DNA of 64,000 nucleotides from positions 124,001-188,000 of the forward strand of contig NCSJ02000018.1 in assembly GCA_002812745.2 (NCBI GenBank), given 5' to 3'. This DNA is from Scytalidium lignicola (Eukaryota; Ascomycota; Leotiomycetes). The notes beneath the pieces were generated by a model. The model was not told where the DNA came from and ran no database searches. It was given only the letters and a program-made list of their open reading frames with translations. The stretch's first letter is position 1. The number at the start of each line of letters is the position of its first letter. Position numbers and translations under genes: made by a program. This document shows positions 11,444-21,978 of this stretch, piece by piece.

Positions 11444-12372
11444 CCATGTATGTATACTGTACAATATTGTATTCCACTCCTTGCATATGGCGGCGTTCTT
11501 GTATCATAGAGAGCTTCAGCGAACATACCAAGCATTTACATGGCTACCAACACTCCGTCTTTCACTCAATATATTATTCAACCACTACGCGCTACGAACA
11601 GATTAAAACGTCTCCAGTCCCTTTCCTTGGCTGGCAGATCACAAGTCATGTCCTCAGGGACTAGCGCAATATCAAAATACCAGTCTGAAAAGAAACCTGG
11701 CGTCAGTCGTGCGNTTTTTTTAAGACTGCCTCCGTCTTATTTCAGACCTGCAATCCTGGAGTTATGGGATGGCGGACTAAAGACGAGAGGACATTGGCCA
11801 AAAAAAAAGGCCAGAGCCTAGGATGAGCGATTTACAGCTCGGGGTTTGGTCGAGTGCGTGTCAAATTCATGCCCAAAAGTGCTTACCCCTGCAGGATGTG
11901 TGATGGGTCTAGGTCTATATAGAGAAATGAAGACCGATGCCGAGTGACTACGCCATATGGTGATCTGGAATGTTTATTTAACGAGTTGCTAAATAAAAGA
12001 ATTCTGACCGCTCTTTTGTTACAACACTGATAATCAGGGCAAAAATTGAGCCCTGCCCTGGAGGTGTAGTATGCGTGATTTTTTGGAGTGGTGTTAAACG
12101 TGCTAACGTGCAAAATAATAGCCGGAGCCAAAATGCTGCCTGCTTAGCGCAATGGATTCCGGCTACTTTTTGACTATGACAAGACGGGGTAAGGTCGGCG
12201 GGATGTGACGGCGCACGAAACCTGGATGGGATTTTTATTTTAGCTTCCCCTCGCCCCTCCTCTCCATCACCTATTTCTTCATCCTCCTTGAAGAGCCACT
12301 TTCTTCTGTCGTTCAACATCTTGATTCCAAGCTCTGAGGAATATATCATATTCCAAATTGCTTAACAGTTTT

Positions 12373-12380
12373 CATAAATA
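12373..12380 (+). promoter_or_regulatory. TATA-like element upstream of ODC
   Basis: CATAAATA lies ~580 bp upstream of the ODC start codon and just ahead of a long pyrimidine-rich stretch that looks like the start of the leader. The assignment is by position and base composition only. Confidence 0.3.
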
Positions 12381-12452
12381 GACTGGCATCGTCATTTGGT
12401 GAGTTGTATTCTCACTTCGCACTCTCAAAATTCCTTGCGAAGACACCGCCAC

Positions 12453-12563
12453 ATGGATATATTTGGTTCAAAAACAAGTACGAAAAGACTAACTGTCCTC
12501 ATTCTAGTCTCTCCCCGTATCTACACCTTCGACTGCCTTTGGTCTATCAAAGGCAACCAATAA
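12453..12563 (+). promoter_or_regulatory. Candidate upstream ORF (36 aa) in the ODC leader
   Basis: An ATG at 12453 opens a 36-residue frame that closes with TAA at 12561-12563, in the presumed leader about 390 nt before the ODC start codon. Polyamine synthesis genes in many eukaryotes are translationally controlled through leader uORFs; whether this one is translated is not known from sequence. Confidence 0.35.
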
Positions 12564-12852
12564 CTACGGCTACCGCGGCCGTTTCTCTAGTTTCTGATCA
12601 AGATTTCTCCCAAAGAGCCAACCCAGACATCATCAACTCTCTTCCACCTCCTTCTGGTCAACATCAAGCAGCTTGAGCGTTTGCTGTTCGATATTTCTTA
12701 CAACTCCCCAATCTCGTCCGAAACTTCTCAGCTGCCGCATAGGACGGGTTTAGAGGTTCTTCCTCTCACCGAGGAAGAGTCGAGCCGACCTCGTCAGATC
12801 AGTACAGGATCTGATCGATATAGACCCCCATAACATTTTCTTAATAGATAAA

Positions 12853-12908
12853 GTAAGTTACAAGCTGTTTGGTTGCTTCAATGGCCGTCAGTCACTAACA
12901 CCTTCCAG
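12853..12908 (+). other. Probable 5'-UTR intron of ODC
   Basis: GTAAGT donor at 12853, a CACTAAC branch-like sequence and a CTTCCAG acceptor ending at 12908 give a 56-nt intron, typical of this window. It lies 41 nt before the ODC start codon and contains its own short ATG frame, which splicing would remove. Confidence 0.65.
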
Positions 12909-12949
12909 GCCATCAATCAATAAACTTATCCTCGACATTGAACGAGGAT

Positions 12950-14328
12950 ATGTCACCTTCAGCTAACGTTGCTATTGAACCAACATTGAGTCTTACGAAT
13001 ATCAATTCGTATTTCGAGGAAATTCCTCAAATTGAATACAATGTTACAACCATCCAACAACAATTAGTTGGAGATGCTCTGAAGGAAAGAGTTGAAAATA
13101 TCGATCATGACTCCTGCGAGGCTGGAGACGAAGATACCTTCTTCGTAGCTGATCTTGGCGAGGTATACCGGCAGCATATGAGATGGAAATTGAATCTGCC
13201 GAGAGTTAAGCCTTTCTATGGTAAGTTTAATTCAACAATACGAACGAGTTAAAGCTAATTTTTATTATAGCCGTCAAATGCAATCCTGACCCGAAAGTTA
13301 TCCAACTCCTTGCGGAGCTTGGAACTGGATTTGACTGTGCATCAAAGGCCGAAATTGAACAAGTGTTGAAGATGGGCGTTGATCCCACTCGCATTATCTA
13401 TGCGCAGCCCTGCAAGACCAAGTCTTATGTTCGTTATGCAGCAACCAACGGAGTCAAGCAGATGACATTCGACAACGCCGATGAGCTCTACAAGATTAAA
13501 CAGTTTTTCCCCGACGCCGAGCTCTTTCTACGTATCTTGACCGATGACTCTTCTAGCTTGTGCAGACTGAGTTTGAAGTTCGGAGCTCCGCTTGACTCCA
13601 CTAACGATCTACTGGCTCTAGCCAAAGAATTGGAATTGAATGTAGTAGGAGTCAGCTTCCATGTTGGTTCCGGCGCCTCCGACCCGACAGCTTTCTTGAG
13701 GGCTGTTCAGGATGCTCGATCCGTATTTGATCAAGCTGCACAACATGGATTCTCGATGCAGACCCTTGATGTGGGGGGTGGTTTCTGCAGTGAGAATTTT
13801 GAGGAAATGGCTGCGGTTCTGAATGCCGCTCTTGACGAATATATGCCATCTCATATCCAGCTCATTAGTGAGCCTGGACGTTACTATGTCTCATCGGCTT
13901 TCACTATTGCTTGCAACATCATCGCCCGGCGCACTATGGAGGATTCAGTCACCGGACGTAAGAATTATATGCTCTACTTGAATGATGGCCTTTACGGAAA
14001 TTTCTCAAGCATCATGTTCGACCATCAGAACCCCGTTGCTCAGGTTCTCCAAAGTGGGAAGCGCTTCTTCTTTGGTACCCCTGAGGCCCAAGACACCGTT
14101 GATGGGTTCGAATACTCCATCTGGGGACCCACATGTGATGGAATTGATCGTATTGCCGAAAGCATCAAGTTCAACCACAAGCTCGACGTAGGCGACTGGC
14201 TCTACTTCGAGAACATGGGCGCATATACTAAGTGTTCGGCAACTCGATTCAATGGATTCAGCGATTCTCATGATGTCATCTATGTGGCAAGTGAGCCTGG
14301 TGCTAAGGCCCTTATGGGCTTGAAATAA
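12950..14328 (+). CDS. Ornithine decarboxylase
   Basis: Two exons, 12950-13220 and 13271-14328, with a 50-nt intron (GTAAGT...TTATAG) that rebuilds the PLP site; 442 residues. It converts ornithine to putrescine, the first step of polyamine synthesis. Visible landmarks: KPFYAVKCNPDP (Schiff-base Lys ~93), FHVGSG, LDVGGGF, SEPGRYYV (PLP phosphate binding), and WGPTCDGIDRI with the active-site Cys ~379 that acts across the dimer, then YFENMGAYT. I chose ATG 12950 because no earlier in-frame ATG exists after the leader intron and an in-frame stop precedes it once the intron is spliced. It is somewhat shorter than some fungal ODCs (~450-480), mainly at the N-terminus. Convergent with the exonuclease gene. 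Confidence 0.96.
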
Positions 14329-14681
14329 AAAGATGTTACTTTTTTGAGTATCAAAAGTGTTTTTGTTGTTCTTTTCTAGACGGGAAGTGGCTATTTTGAT
14401 GATAGATTGGGGAGGTTTCGAAGAGACTCAAACTCTGGTATATGCATAGACATAAGTCAAAACAGCTACCTGCGGTCTTGGGAAGAATTACCTAGACTTT
14501 TCGGGTAGCTTTAATTTCTTGTCACTCCTTTAAAAATGTTAGAAACATAGTTCTATTTAAATTAATGCTATGCCAGGGTATATCATTTTTGCACCTAAGG
14601 ATGTTCCCAGTGATATCTTAAATACGTCTAGCTAAGATCGTCCATCTGATGAGGTTAAACTACAAAGCCATATTATGCTCT
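14329..14681. other. Convergent 3' flanks, ODC and exonuclease
   Basis: 353 bp, AT-rich with T runs just after the ODC stop, as expected for fungal 3' ends. No gene or structured repeat seen. Confidence 0.5.
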
Positions 14682-16516
14682 TTATTCGGATTCTTCTAAA
14701 GCCTTGCTTAAAGACCTATATCTCCCATTCACTAGAGCTTCGGGGAGACTATCGAAAATTTCTTTCAGTCTATCCTTCTTGAAGGGAAGCTTCTCTAATC
14801 TCAATGCCTCGAGGATATAAGTTGTGACTGTATTAGTCTGTAATGGAATCTCGCGCAGCAATGCTGCGATCTCTGGCAATGATAGAGATTCATTATTATG
14901 CCAGATGAAGTAAGCTCGTAGAGAAGCAGGGGTAGTCCGATTTTTCGGATGAGTATCACGGTAGACTGCTGTTTGAGTTTCCGCTGCGAGGACAATAGGT
15001 GATTTTGGGATCTTCTTTTTAGAGACCTTAGAGAGTGAAGGCGCCTCTGCTACTACGTCGTCGGAGTCTACTTCAACGTCTTGTAATGCTGATGCCAAAT
15101 ATGAGGGCGAAAGCTTTCGACATCCTTTATCTTTTTCACTATTAGCTTCGATATCAGCACCATCTAATTCCTCGACCCCTTCATCATCCGTAGGTATGTT
15201 GACTCCCTCTGCTAGGCGGATTGGTTCGTTCAGCTCGGCATGGGCTGGCCTTGGAGGTACTGGATCAAGCGCCTTGCGCTTTATTTCCATGGTATCGTAG
15301 AGATGGATTCCAGCATAAGAATCAGATGCCGCATCTAGAAACAATTAGCATCATCTAGTGGAAATGGTGAGATAACCATACAAACTATCTGATCTAGCTG
15401 CAGAGCTTTGCTCCAGTCGCTGGATCTAACCTCTCCTTTAAACATCGGAAGGTGTAAGTGCTCATTGACTTGTGTGGCAAGAGAGACGAGGCGTTTGTTG
15501 ATCTGTGTGAAGTCTTTCGACTCCGAGAACTTGACCAGTTTGTATAAATGGCTCAGTTCAAAGATGCCTCTCGCGTTGATATCAAGAAATCTCCGAAGTC
15601 TAGTGCAATCTGCTTTTATAGAAACACCGACTTTCGTTATCTCAGGATCTTCCATGATCTCTTTGAGAGAATCAGCTACCAAGTTTTTCACTCCGTCTTT
15701 AGGAAATAGCGCAATATGGAAGAGGCCAATGCGATCTTCGCTGGCTATCTGAATTAATGAAACATTCTTCTTTGGACCCTGACCCTTGTATGCATTTGGC
15801 AACCACTCGATGTCAAATCCAAGAACTTTTTTATCCTTGAAATATTTCTCTATTACCTTCTCTGTAGTCTGCTTGCTTCTACAGTAGTGCACCTTGACTT
15901 TCTGTTCCATTCCATCTATTTTTGGTCCTCTATATAACGTGTGGGACCAGAACGATTCCTCGGAGTCAGAAGGCGCAGCCTTCGCCTTTTGGAATATCTC
16001 TTCCGGTATTTTAAATGGTGATGCTGAGGGAGCAAGCTTATTATAATCTTTGGGTACTTTATCTTCAGCGGAATTCTGAACTAGCCCTTCCTTCTTTGCA
16101 TCCTCTGATTTCGAACTAGAAGTCTTATCCGCTGCTTCTGGCGGGGCTTCAGTGCCTGCAGATGCACCCGCTGTGATCTCATCAAGTGTCTCAGTGTATT
16201 CCGAAACAGAATTCAAAATGGGGTCTTGGGAAATTTCGGTCGCGACAGTTGTGCTGATTGACCGCGTATATCCAAGGATTTCGCGCGTAGAATTGTTAAA
16301 CACAATCGGTTGGTGTTTCTGCCAGATTTTGGAAGCATTTGAAGGAACTGGAGTGGGATAAGAGGAACTAGAAGGAATCCCATAGGTTAGTTTACTATTA
16401 TAAAAATATATTCCTCTGTATACCTACAGCAATCTTCCACTTATAGCCGTGTTACAAGCTGTTCTAATCGTTTCGGAGGCGTGACCAACAGTCTCCTCGA
16501 GGCCGTTCATGGTCAT
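14682..16516 (-). CDS. DEDDy-type 3'-5' exonuclease domain protein
   Basis: Three exons: 16516-16428, 16367-15382, 15334-14682; 575 residues. The first intron (60 nt, GTAGGT...CTAAC...CTTCTAG) removes an in-frame TAG, and the second (GTATGG...TTCTAG) restores the last motif. The DnaQ-like fold shows VLGFDIEWLP (motif I Asp/Glu ~215/217), GVSIKADCTRLRRF (motif II Asp ~283) and YAASDSYAGIHLY (motif III Tyr and Asp). This is the arrangement in WRN-type exonucleases, without a helicase domain. The N-terminal ~190 residues are low-complexity. The C-terminal ~200 residues are acidic, then a helical region (ASLRAYFIWHNNESLSLPEI, LREIPLQTNTVTTYILEA) that resembles a helix-turn-helix (HRDC or wHTH-like) arrangement. 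A nuclease role in DNA or RNA processing is inferred. Start could also be the ATG at 16510. Confidence 0.86.
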
Positions 16517-17128
16517 AATAATCGGTCGTCGAAGTATCTTGCCCAACGTTGATGCTCCATGACTGCAATAGAGCATGACGCGAGCATGGATCTGGCTGCA
16601 TTCCCTCCTCTAGTCTGTCAATGGCAGCAGGCAGTCGGGGCAATTTGCGAGGGTTGTTGAAGTTGGCCGCCAGTGATGGGCTTGTTTGCTCGTTGGGCAA
16701 ACTCGACACAAACCAAAGTCACGAGAATTTCGGCGCTGGCCATCTAATGCCAACCAACTTAGAGCCTTGAACTTGCAATTTGTAAAGCATCTTTCTGTGT
16801 CCCTTCTACCTGAGAGTGTGTATCCTGTTCACTGTAAGTGGCTCACTTTCTTGTTCTTGAAATGTTGTCTGCGCAAAGGGTGTTTCTAGCTGGGTTGGCA
16901 CCAGTATAGCTCTCTGAGACTTGAGAGCGTGGGGTTACTTTCCTTAATTACTGAATCTCTTAATTTTACTCTATTATAATTATCTCTATACTATATCATG
17001 TAGTTTAACCCATAGTTGCTCGTTGAACGATTTATTTAACCTGTCTCGAGAACTTGGCGCACCCACTTCAACTGCTGATCTCATCCTAGTCCCAGTTCAT
17101 ATTGATTTGAAAAGAGGAGTCGGAAAAG
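16517..17128. other. Divergent promoter region, exonuclease / LSm5
   Basis: 612 bp. A minus-strand frame at 16464-16709 lacks an ATG at its start and ends inside exon 1 of the exonuclease, so it is not called. No TATA box can be assigned confidently. Nothing else seen. Confidence 0.5.
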
Positions 17129-17636
17129 ATGGCTTCTCAGCTCTTACCTCTCGGTGAGTTCAATAGAGGCGCTTAATGGTGCTCTTCTAACAAGGACCAT
17201 AGAATTAATTGACAAATGTGTCGGTTCCCAAATCTGGGTTGTAATGAAGGGTGATAAAGGTAATTTGAGATACCTATACTCCTCAAAAACTATACTAATT
17301 GATCTTCCAGAGTTCAGTGGAACACTTCTAGGTTTTGATGATTATGTCAGTAAGTACAGCTAAACATCATTCCCTTTAAAGGAACCCAGCTAATGATGGA
17401 GAAGACATGGTATTAGAAGACGTTACTGAATTGTATGCTCCACACCTAATTTGCTAGAGGGTCATACTTATGATTATGTAGTGATTATTCTGGCAATCAC
17501 ACCAAACTTTCCAAGATCCTATTAAATGGAAATAATATCTGCATGGTAAGCTATTTTGTTGATATTGTCTGTAATCACGAGTTGATGAAGGGTGCAGTTA
17601 ATACCGGGTGGAGAGGGTCCAGTCGCAGCAGAATGA
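17129..17636 (+). CDS. LSM5: U6 snRNA-associated Sm-like protein LSm5
   Basis: An intron-dense small gene: exons 17129-17153, 17203-17259, 17311-17349, 17405-17432, 17482-17545 and 17598-17636, giving 83 residues with all phases matching. The product reads [20 protein letters not shown], then the Sm1 motif ([29 protein letters not shown]) and the Sm2 motif with NGNNICMLIPGG. That is LSm5 and not another LSm, by the [12 protein letters not shown] and [14 protein letters not shown] signatures. It forms part of the LSm2-8 ring (U6 snRNA) and LSm1-7 ring (mRNA decay). Five introns in 252 coding bases is notable; the third ends in AAG. Convergent with RPB11, 340 bp between stops. Confidence 0.94.
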
Positions 17637-17976
17637 TTTTTGAAATTAGGGTGGTAATGTTTATTTCATCAATGTCTTGTGGATGAGACTTTGGACTGGT
17701 AGAGGGGAATCATGATTATGATATGAACCAGTGAATGATACGGAGCAAGGGTCAAGGGTTAGTTATTTCTGGCAGTCACAAAAAAGTTGAGCACAATTCA
17801 AGGCATATCTTGTAATTTTCAGACTTCGATGATTCCTATTGCAATACCCCAATAGCATTAACTAGAAGTGGTCTGCCAACTCCCCAATCCATGAACCATT
17901 TTCCTTTCCTAACGCCGTACCTCATGCTGGACCTCCGTAACTCCGTTCTGGAAATCACAACCCAACTCATAATTCA
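17637..17976. other. Convergent 3' flanks, LSm5 and RPB11
   Basis: 340 bp without coding evidence; no RNA gene or repeat recognised. Confidence 0.5.
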
Positions 17977-18589
17977 TTAGAAGTTTGTGCCATCGCCGCT
18001 GACCATCTTGCGAAGCTCGTACTCCTTGGTGAACTCTCGGCTGAGAATCTCCAAATCAGAGACAAGTGACTTGCAGCAATTGACTAAAGCCTCCTTTGGT
18101 GTAATCTCTCCGTCGGTTTGAATTCGAAGCTCGAAGGTAGCAAACAGAGGATGAGGGACTATATAAATATAAGCATAGCTTAAAAGTGAGAATGTGGGTT
18201 AGAACTTACTCTTGTATCCAGCAAAGAGAACATGACGATCTTTCAGCAGATGAGCACGAAGCATATTGCCGAGTGTGTGGTCCTCCTTGTTGAAGGTGAA
18301 GATAGATGTGTTTGGGGTGCCTGCACGTACACGTTAATACTGGCAATTCCAATATTCGATTAAACAGAACAAATACTTACGAGTATCAGCAGTCTCGGAA
18401 CACTTCTTCTCTCCGTCTCCAAGCAAGAATAACTCGAATCTAGATTCGTTAGCTGGTTGTTCGCCTGATGAATCCATTCCGCCGTTTGTCTTGTGTTTGT
18501 ATGACATGGTCTTTGGATGACTCGCAGGTATGCAGTATAGAGATAGTAAACAAAAGAAGATATATCACGAACCTGTCTGGGGCGTTCAT
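17977..18589 (-). CDS. RPB11: RNA polymerase II subunit RPB11
   Basis: Four exons: 18589-18573, 18439-18381, 18320-18210, 18158-17977, giving 122 residues (yeast Rpb11 has 120). The product reads [18 protein letters not shown], then the signature [39 protein letters not shown] and [20 protein letters not shown], followed by a C-terminal helix. It is the alpha-like subunit that dimerises with RPB3 at the start of Pol II assembly. Donors are GTTCGT, GTAAGT and GTAAGT; acceptors TAG, CAG, TAG. The first coding exon is only 17 nt. The neighbouring LSm5 gene is also part of RNA metabolism, but this is probably chance. Confidence 0.95.
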
Positions 18590-19059
18590 AGTTGCGGCTT
18601 CAAGTTTGCCTGATACAAGCCGCTTCACGCACAGCCGCGAACTAAAATCTAAGCCAAAGGAATCTTGGAAGCAAATAATTGACAAGCTCGGCACTCCAAA
18701 ATTTCACGTTCGGGCGCGACAGAGTTATTATAGAACTTCAGATAGGAATACAGAAAGCTTCTAGAGATTATCGCGGTTTAACGATGCGCTCGGAACAATG
18801 TTCTTCCGCAAACGCTAACTTCACAATGTGACGTGAGGTTGCATGCTGAAGACCTGCATCCGTTTCGGTCCTACGGGATACAATGTGGGGAAGCAACCTA
18901 CATCGGAAGTTATTAGTTTCCATGAGTCAAGCAAAGAATAAATATAATATACGTATGATTTGAGATTTAGTTCGTCTAGTTAATTGTTTCTTTCTTTCTT
19001 CCCTTTTGTCGTTCCCGAATTATTTAGTTTCTGGGTTTTATCATCAGCCAACCTCAGAT
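18590..19059. other. Divergent upstream region, RPB11 / truncated NMO-like gene
   Basis: 470 bp. No gene seen. Pyrimidine-rich DNA precedes the ATG at 19060, as in fungal leaders. A longer in-frame reading to 19006 starts at TTG and was not used. Confidence 0.45.
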
Positions 19060-19659
19060 ATGACATCCATACCAACCCTTTCTCGTATCCTCCAATCCCA
19101 TTATCCATGGGTTTCCTCTCCATTAATATGCTCGGCCCCTCTGCGCCTCATTGCAACTGAAAAGCTTGCTACAGCCGTGTCCCTTTCAAAAGGGCTTGGA
19201 TTTCTTGGTATCGGCACCGATGTATCTACTCTTCAGCCGTTGTTAGCTTCCACTACTTCTGTGCTTGAGAAGTCACCAGTCGCACTTGCGCCTCCTGGTG
19301 TTCTCCCAGTGGGTGTTGGCTTTATTTGTTGGGGCGCAGATCTTGAAGCCGCTATCTCAGTAATTAAGGCTGCTGAACTGAAGCCTTGTGCCGCCTGGCT
19401 CTTTGCGCCTAGAGAAATCAAACATCTTGAACACTGGACGAAGGGTATCAGGGAAGCTAGCAGCGGTCTCTCGAAGATTTGGATTCAAGTCTCTACAGTG
19501 AAGGATGCGGTCGATGCCGCAAAGACATGCCATCCAGATGTGCTAGTAATACAAGGTTCAGATGCAGGCGGTCATGGCTTGGCAAAATCCAGTTCCATCA
19601 TTTCATTACTACCAGAATGTGCTGATACACTAAAGAAAGAGGGCTTTGGCATACTTTAA
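19060..19659 (+). CDS. Nitronate-monooxygenase-like protein, C-terminally truncated (possible pseudogene)
   Basis: 199 residues from ATG 19060. The N-terminal half of the nitronate monooxygenase barrel is clear: PWVSSPLICSAPLRLIATEK, LSKGLGFLGIGTDVS, PVGVGFICWGADLEAA and VLVIQGSDAGGHGLAKSSS with the conserved His. The frame then stops right after LKKEGFGIL. Homologues continue here with the AAGGI and GTRF segments, needed to bind FMN phosphate, about 130-150 further residues. None of these is recognisable in the next 250 bp, which lead straight into the FAM32A-like gene. I infer loss of the 3' half by deletion or rearrangement. The remaining frame is clean, so loss may be recent or a short product may be retained; enzyme activity is unlikely. 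Confidence 0.7.
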   Translation: MTSIPTLSRILQSHYPWVSSPLICSAPLRLIATEKLATAVSLSKGLGFLGIGTDVSTLQPLLASTTSVLEKSPVALAPPGVLPVGVGFICWGADLEAAISVIKAAELKPCAAWLFAPREIKHLEHWTKGIREASSGLSKIWIQVSTVKDAVDAAKTCHPDVLVIQGSDAGGHGLAKSSSIISLLPECADTLKKEGFGIL

Positions 19660-19911
19660 CTCGAGTAAATAGTTTGCTGTAATATTTTAATTCTTGATTT
19701 CATTCAGGATAAATAGGAAGTCTTAATGTTGGGGACACTCGGAGGTCAAAATAACATAAAAGCGCAAGCGTGTTGATTGGCCGTTGACGTTCTCGATTCC
19801 CAAATGGGGCTAGCTCCCGTCCTTACCTAGCTTCCCAAGACCCATACCTCCATCGATCCATTCCTTTAAGTTTCCCTCATAAATTACTTACCAAGGGAAC
19901 AGCAACACAAA

Positions 19912-20573
19912 ATGCCAAGCGACGACTACACACCAGTCGTTCGTGGCGGCTTGAAGCTGAAAGGCGCAGCAAAGCCTGCAGGCATCACGAAGAAGAAGAA
20001 AAAGAAGAAGGAAGGCAAGGATTCTGATAGCCAGACTCAAGCTATTCAAAAGGCACTTGAAGACGAAGATGTTGGTTCTTCTAAGTTGGTGGAAAGCGAA
20101 GAAGGTACGGTGGAGATGGATGATGCTGCGTTAAGGGAGCTCGAAGAAAGAGGGGGCGATGGGAAGACAGCGGCAGAGCGTGCGCATGAGGAGATGCGTC
20201 GGAAGAGGGTAAGAGCTTTCTATATTTCTGTATTTCTTTTGCATACTTTTTATTTTATTTGGAAAACTCAAGTCTAATACAACTGTGAGCGCTGGACAAC
20301 TGAAGCTAACCATTTCTCCCACACAGTTGGAAGATAGACTTAAGAAAGAAGGCATCAAGACCCATAAAGAGCGTGTTGAAGAACTCAATAAGTACCTATC
20401 GAATCTCTCTGAGCATCATGATATGTAAGTTTTTATTTACCCTCCCTTGATATTGCTTTTTACTTGTTATACATTTCCCAAAAAGATTTCAAAATTATCA
20501 CGTGCCTTCACCTACGACTTCTCATGAGCGATGCTGACTTAATACGATTAGGCCAAGAATCGGTCCTGGATAA
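19912..20573 (+). CDS. FAM32A-like protein (DUF1754)
   Basis: Exons 19912-20208, 20327-20424 and 20552-20573 give 138 residues. The product opens with MPSDDYTPVVRGGLKLKG and a Lys tract (KKKKKKKEGK), the diagnostic start of FAM32A proteins. An acidic linker and the conserved C-terminal part (KEGIKTHKERVEELNKYLSN, LSEHHDMPRIGPG) follow. In human spliceosomes FAM32A binds in the catalytic-stage complex and promotes exon ligation; by homology a nuclear role in splicing is inferred. The introns (118 and 127 nt) are longer than most here, with GTAAGA/GTAAGT donors, CAG/TAG acceptors and a CTGAC branch-like site in the second. The last exon codes for only seven residues. Confidence 0.9.
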
Positions 20574-21978
20574 CAGACGCTCTGGATACCGCTGTTTCAG
20601 TTTCATTCTGTTGTTTTTAAGGTATTTCAGCGGAATAGTCTAGTGCTTGCTCCTTGACTGGACTGCAAAAGTTTAGAGGATTTAACTACCGTGATGCTAG
20701 TCAAGCCGAGAGATCATGGTTAGGAAAGCTAGTTGATTGTACGTAACGTATACAAAACTACATGTAACAAAATTTTTACATATAGAAATTATTTGTTATT
20801 TAGAGTCAAGTGTTCGCACATCTGATCCTAGGTAGTGCATGCAAAAAAACTTGTCACATTTTCTGCAGGTTTGTAACATGCTCCGGTGGTCATAGTTCAA
20901 TTATGGTAGAGCTGACGAATCCACGATAGTGCATTGCATATTTATAACTAACTACTTATACTGCCTTGCACAAGTGCGTAAATAGACAATGCAAGCAGAG
21001 TCTGGACCGCATTTCATTCTACGGTATTTTAACTACAACAAACACCAGAAACCTGAAACAAAGGGGTATTGATACGAGAAGATTCCACAGCTCTATGAAT
21101 AGGATATACGAGGTGGGGTAAGGAAAAAGGGATGTACAGTATAGGGAGTTGTTCCGGGTATGACGGAATAACCGAGCATGTTGGAAGGGTCTAAAAGGGG
21201 GGGTGTAAAAGACTGATGAAGATACGAGAAGCAAGGGACTTGTGTCAAGTTGTCATCAAGTCATATCATTCGTATGCATGGACTGCAACCAACACAAAGT
21301 CTCTCTATTTCTGGCTGAGGCCCCGCAGTACACTGTCCAAAGACTAGAAGAATCGAACGGACTAGAAAATAGGTTCTGATATTTGCTTCTCGCTGTGAGG
21401 CAGGAGATTTCCCTTTATGGTTCCAACAGATCAATTAATATTAAGCCCGATAGGTGTCTATCGCCCCTAAATATGTAGCTGATCATCTATTTGCCTGTCC
21501 TCCTATTAGTTGCTGTGTGATGATAGTAGTGCAGCCGCCCATATCAGAACCAGCCCTTCCCAGTTTTCCCCCCCCAACATTCTTAACCAGTATTACTGTC
21601 TCTCAACTATCCTACAATGCATTCTTCTACCTCGTTTCACACCCATTCCCTCTTTTCACTCATAAAGCATGCTGTATAATGCTTGGTAGGTTGAAAGGCC
21701 ATGTATTCCATTTTGTTTTCCATCCATAAAACCGTATACTCGAAAGATATTGTGCTCGTTGCACGTTAGTAATTTTTTTATTCGTTGCCAAATGCCAATT
21801 CCCTCCCCGCACCCCGTCTAATCCGCCCAGTTCAATTACAGCCGTAAAAAGGAGAGGCATTAGTTAAGATTCATGGCGTGATACGCAAACTGTCTCCGCA
21901 ATGCTATGCAGTAAATTCTATCCTTCCGCAAGATTTTCTCTACCTTGAATCGGTACCCAGGGTCATCGTGATAGCGTC
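20574..21978. other. Intergenic 1.4 kb between convergent genes
   Basis: AT-rich with scattered short frames, none with family signal. It holds the 3' ends of the FAM32A-like gene and the GPI-protein gene. No tRNA or repeat recognised. Confidence 0.5.

Larger units (their letters stand above)
11444..12949. other. Cym1 3' flank plus ODC promoter and long leader
   Basis: The first part holds an N at 11714. A plus-strand ORF at 11540-11821 (starts MATNTPSFTQYIIQPLR) runs through that N and has no family I know, so I do not call it a gene. The second half is CT-rich, as in fungal leaders, and contains a TATA-like CATAAATA at 12373-12380. A 36-codon upstream ORF and a leader intron are listed separately. 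Confidence 0.5.

Noticed and set aside
11540..11821. 93-aa plus-strand ORF after CYM1
   Set aside because: No family recognised, it runs through an N beside a T run, and it has no continuation or splice partner I can support.
16464..16709. Minus-strand 81-residue frame upstream of the exonuclease
   Set aside because: It begins at GTG, has no family signal and overlaps exon 1 of the exonuclease in another frame.
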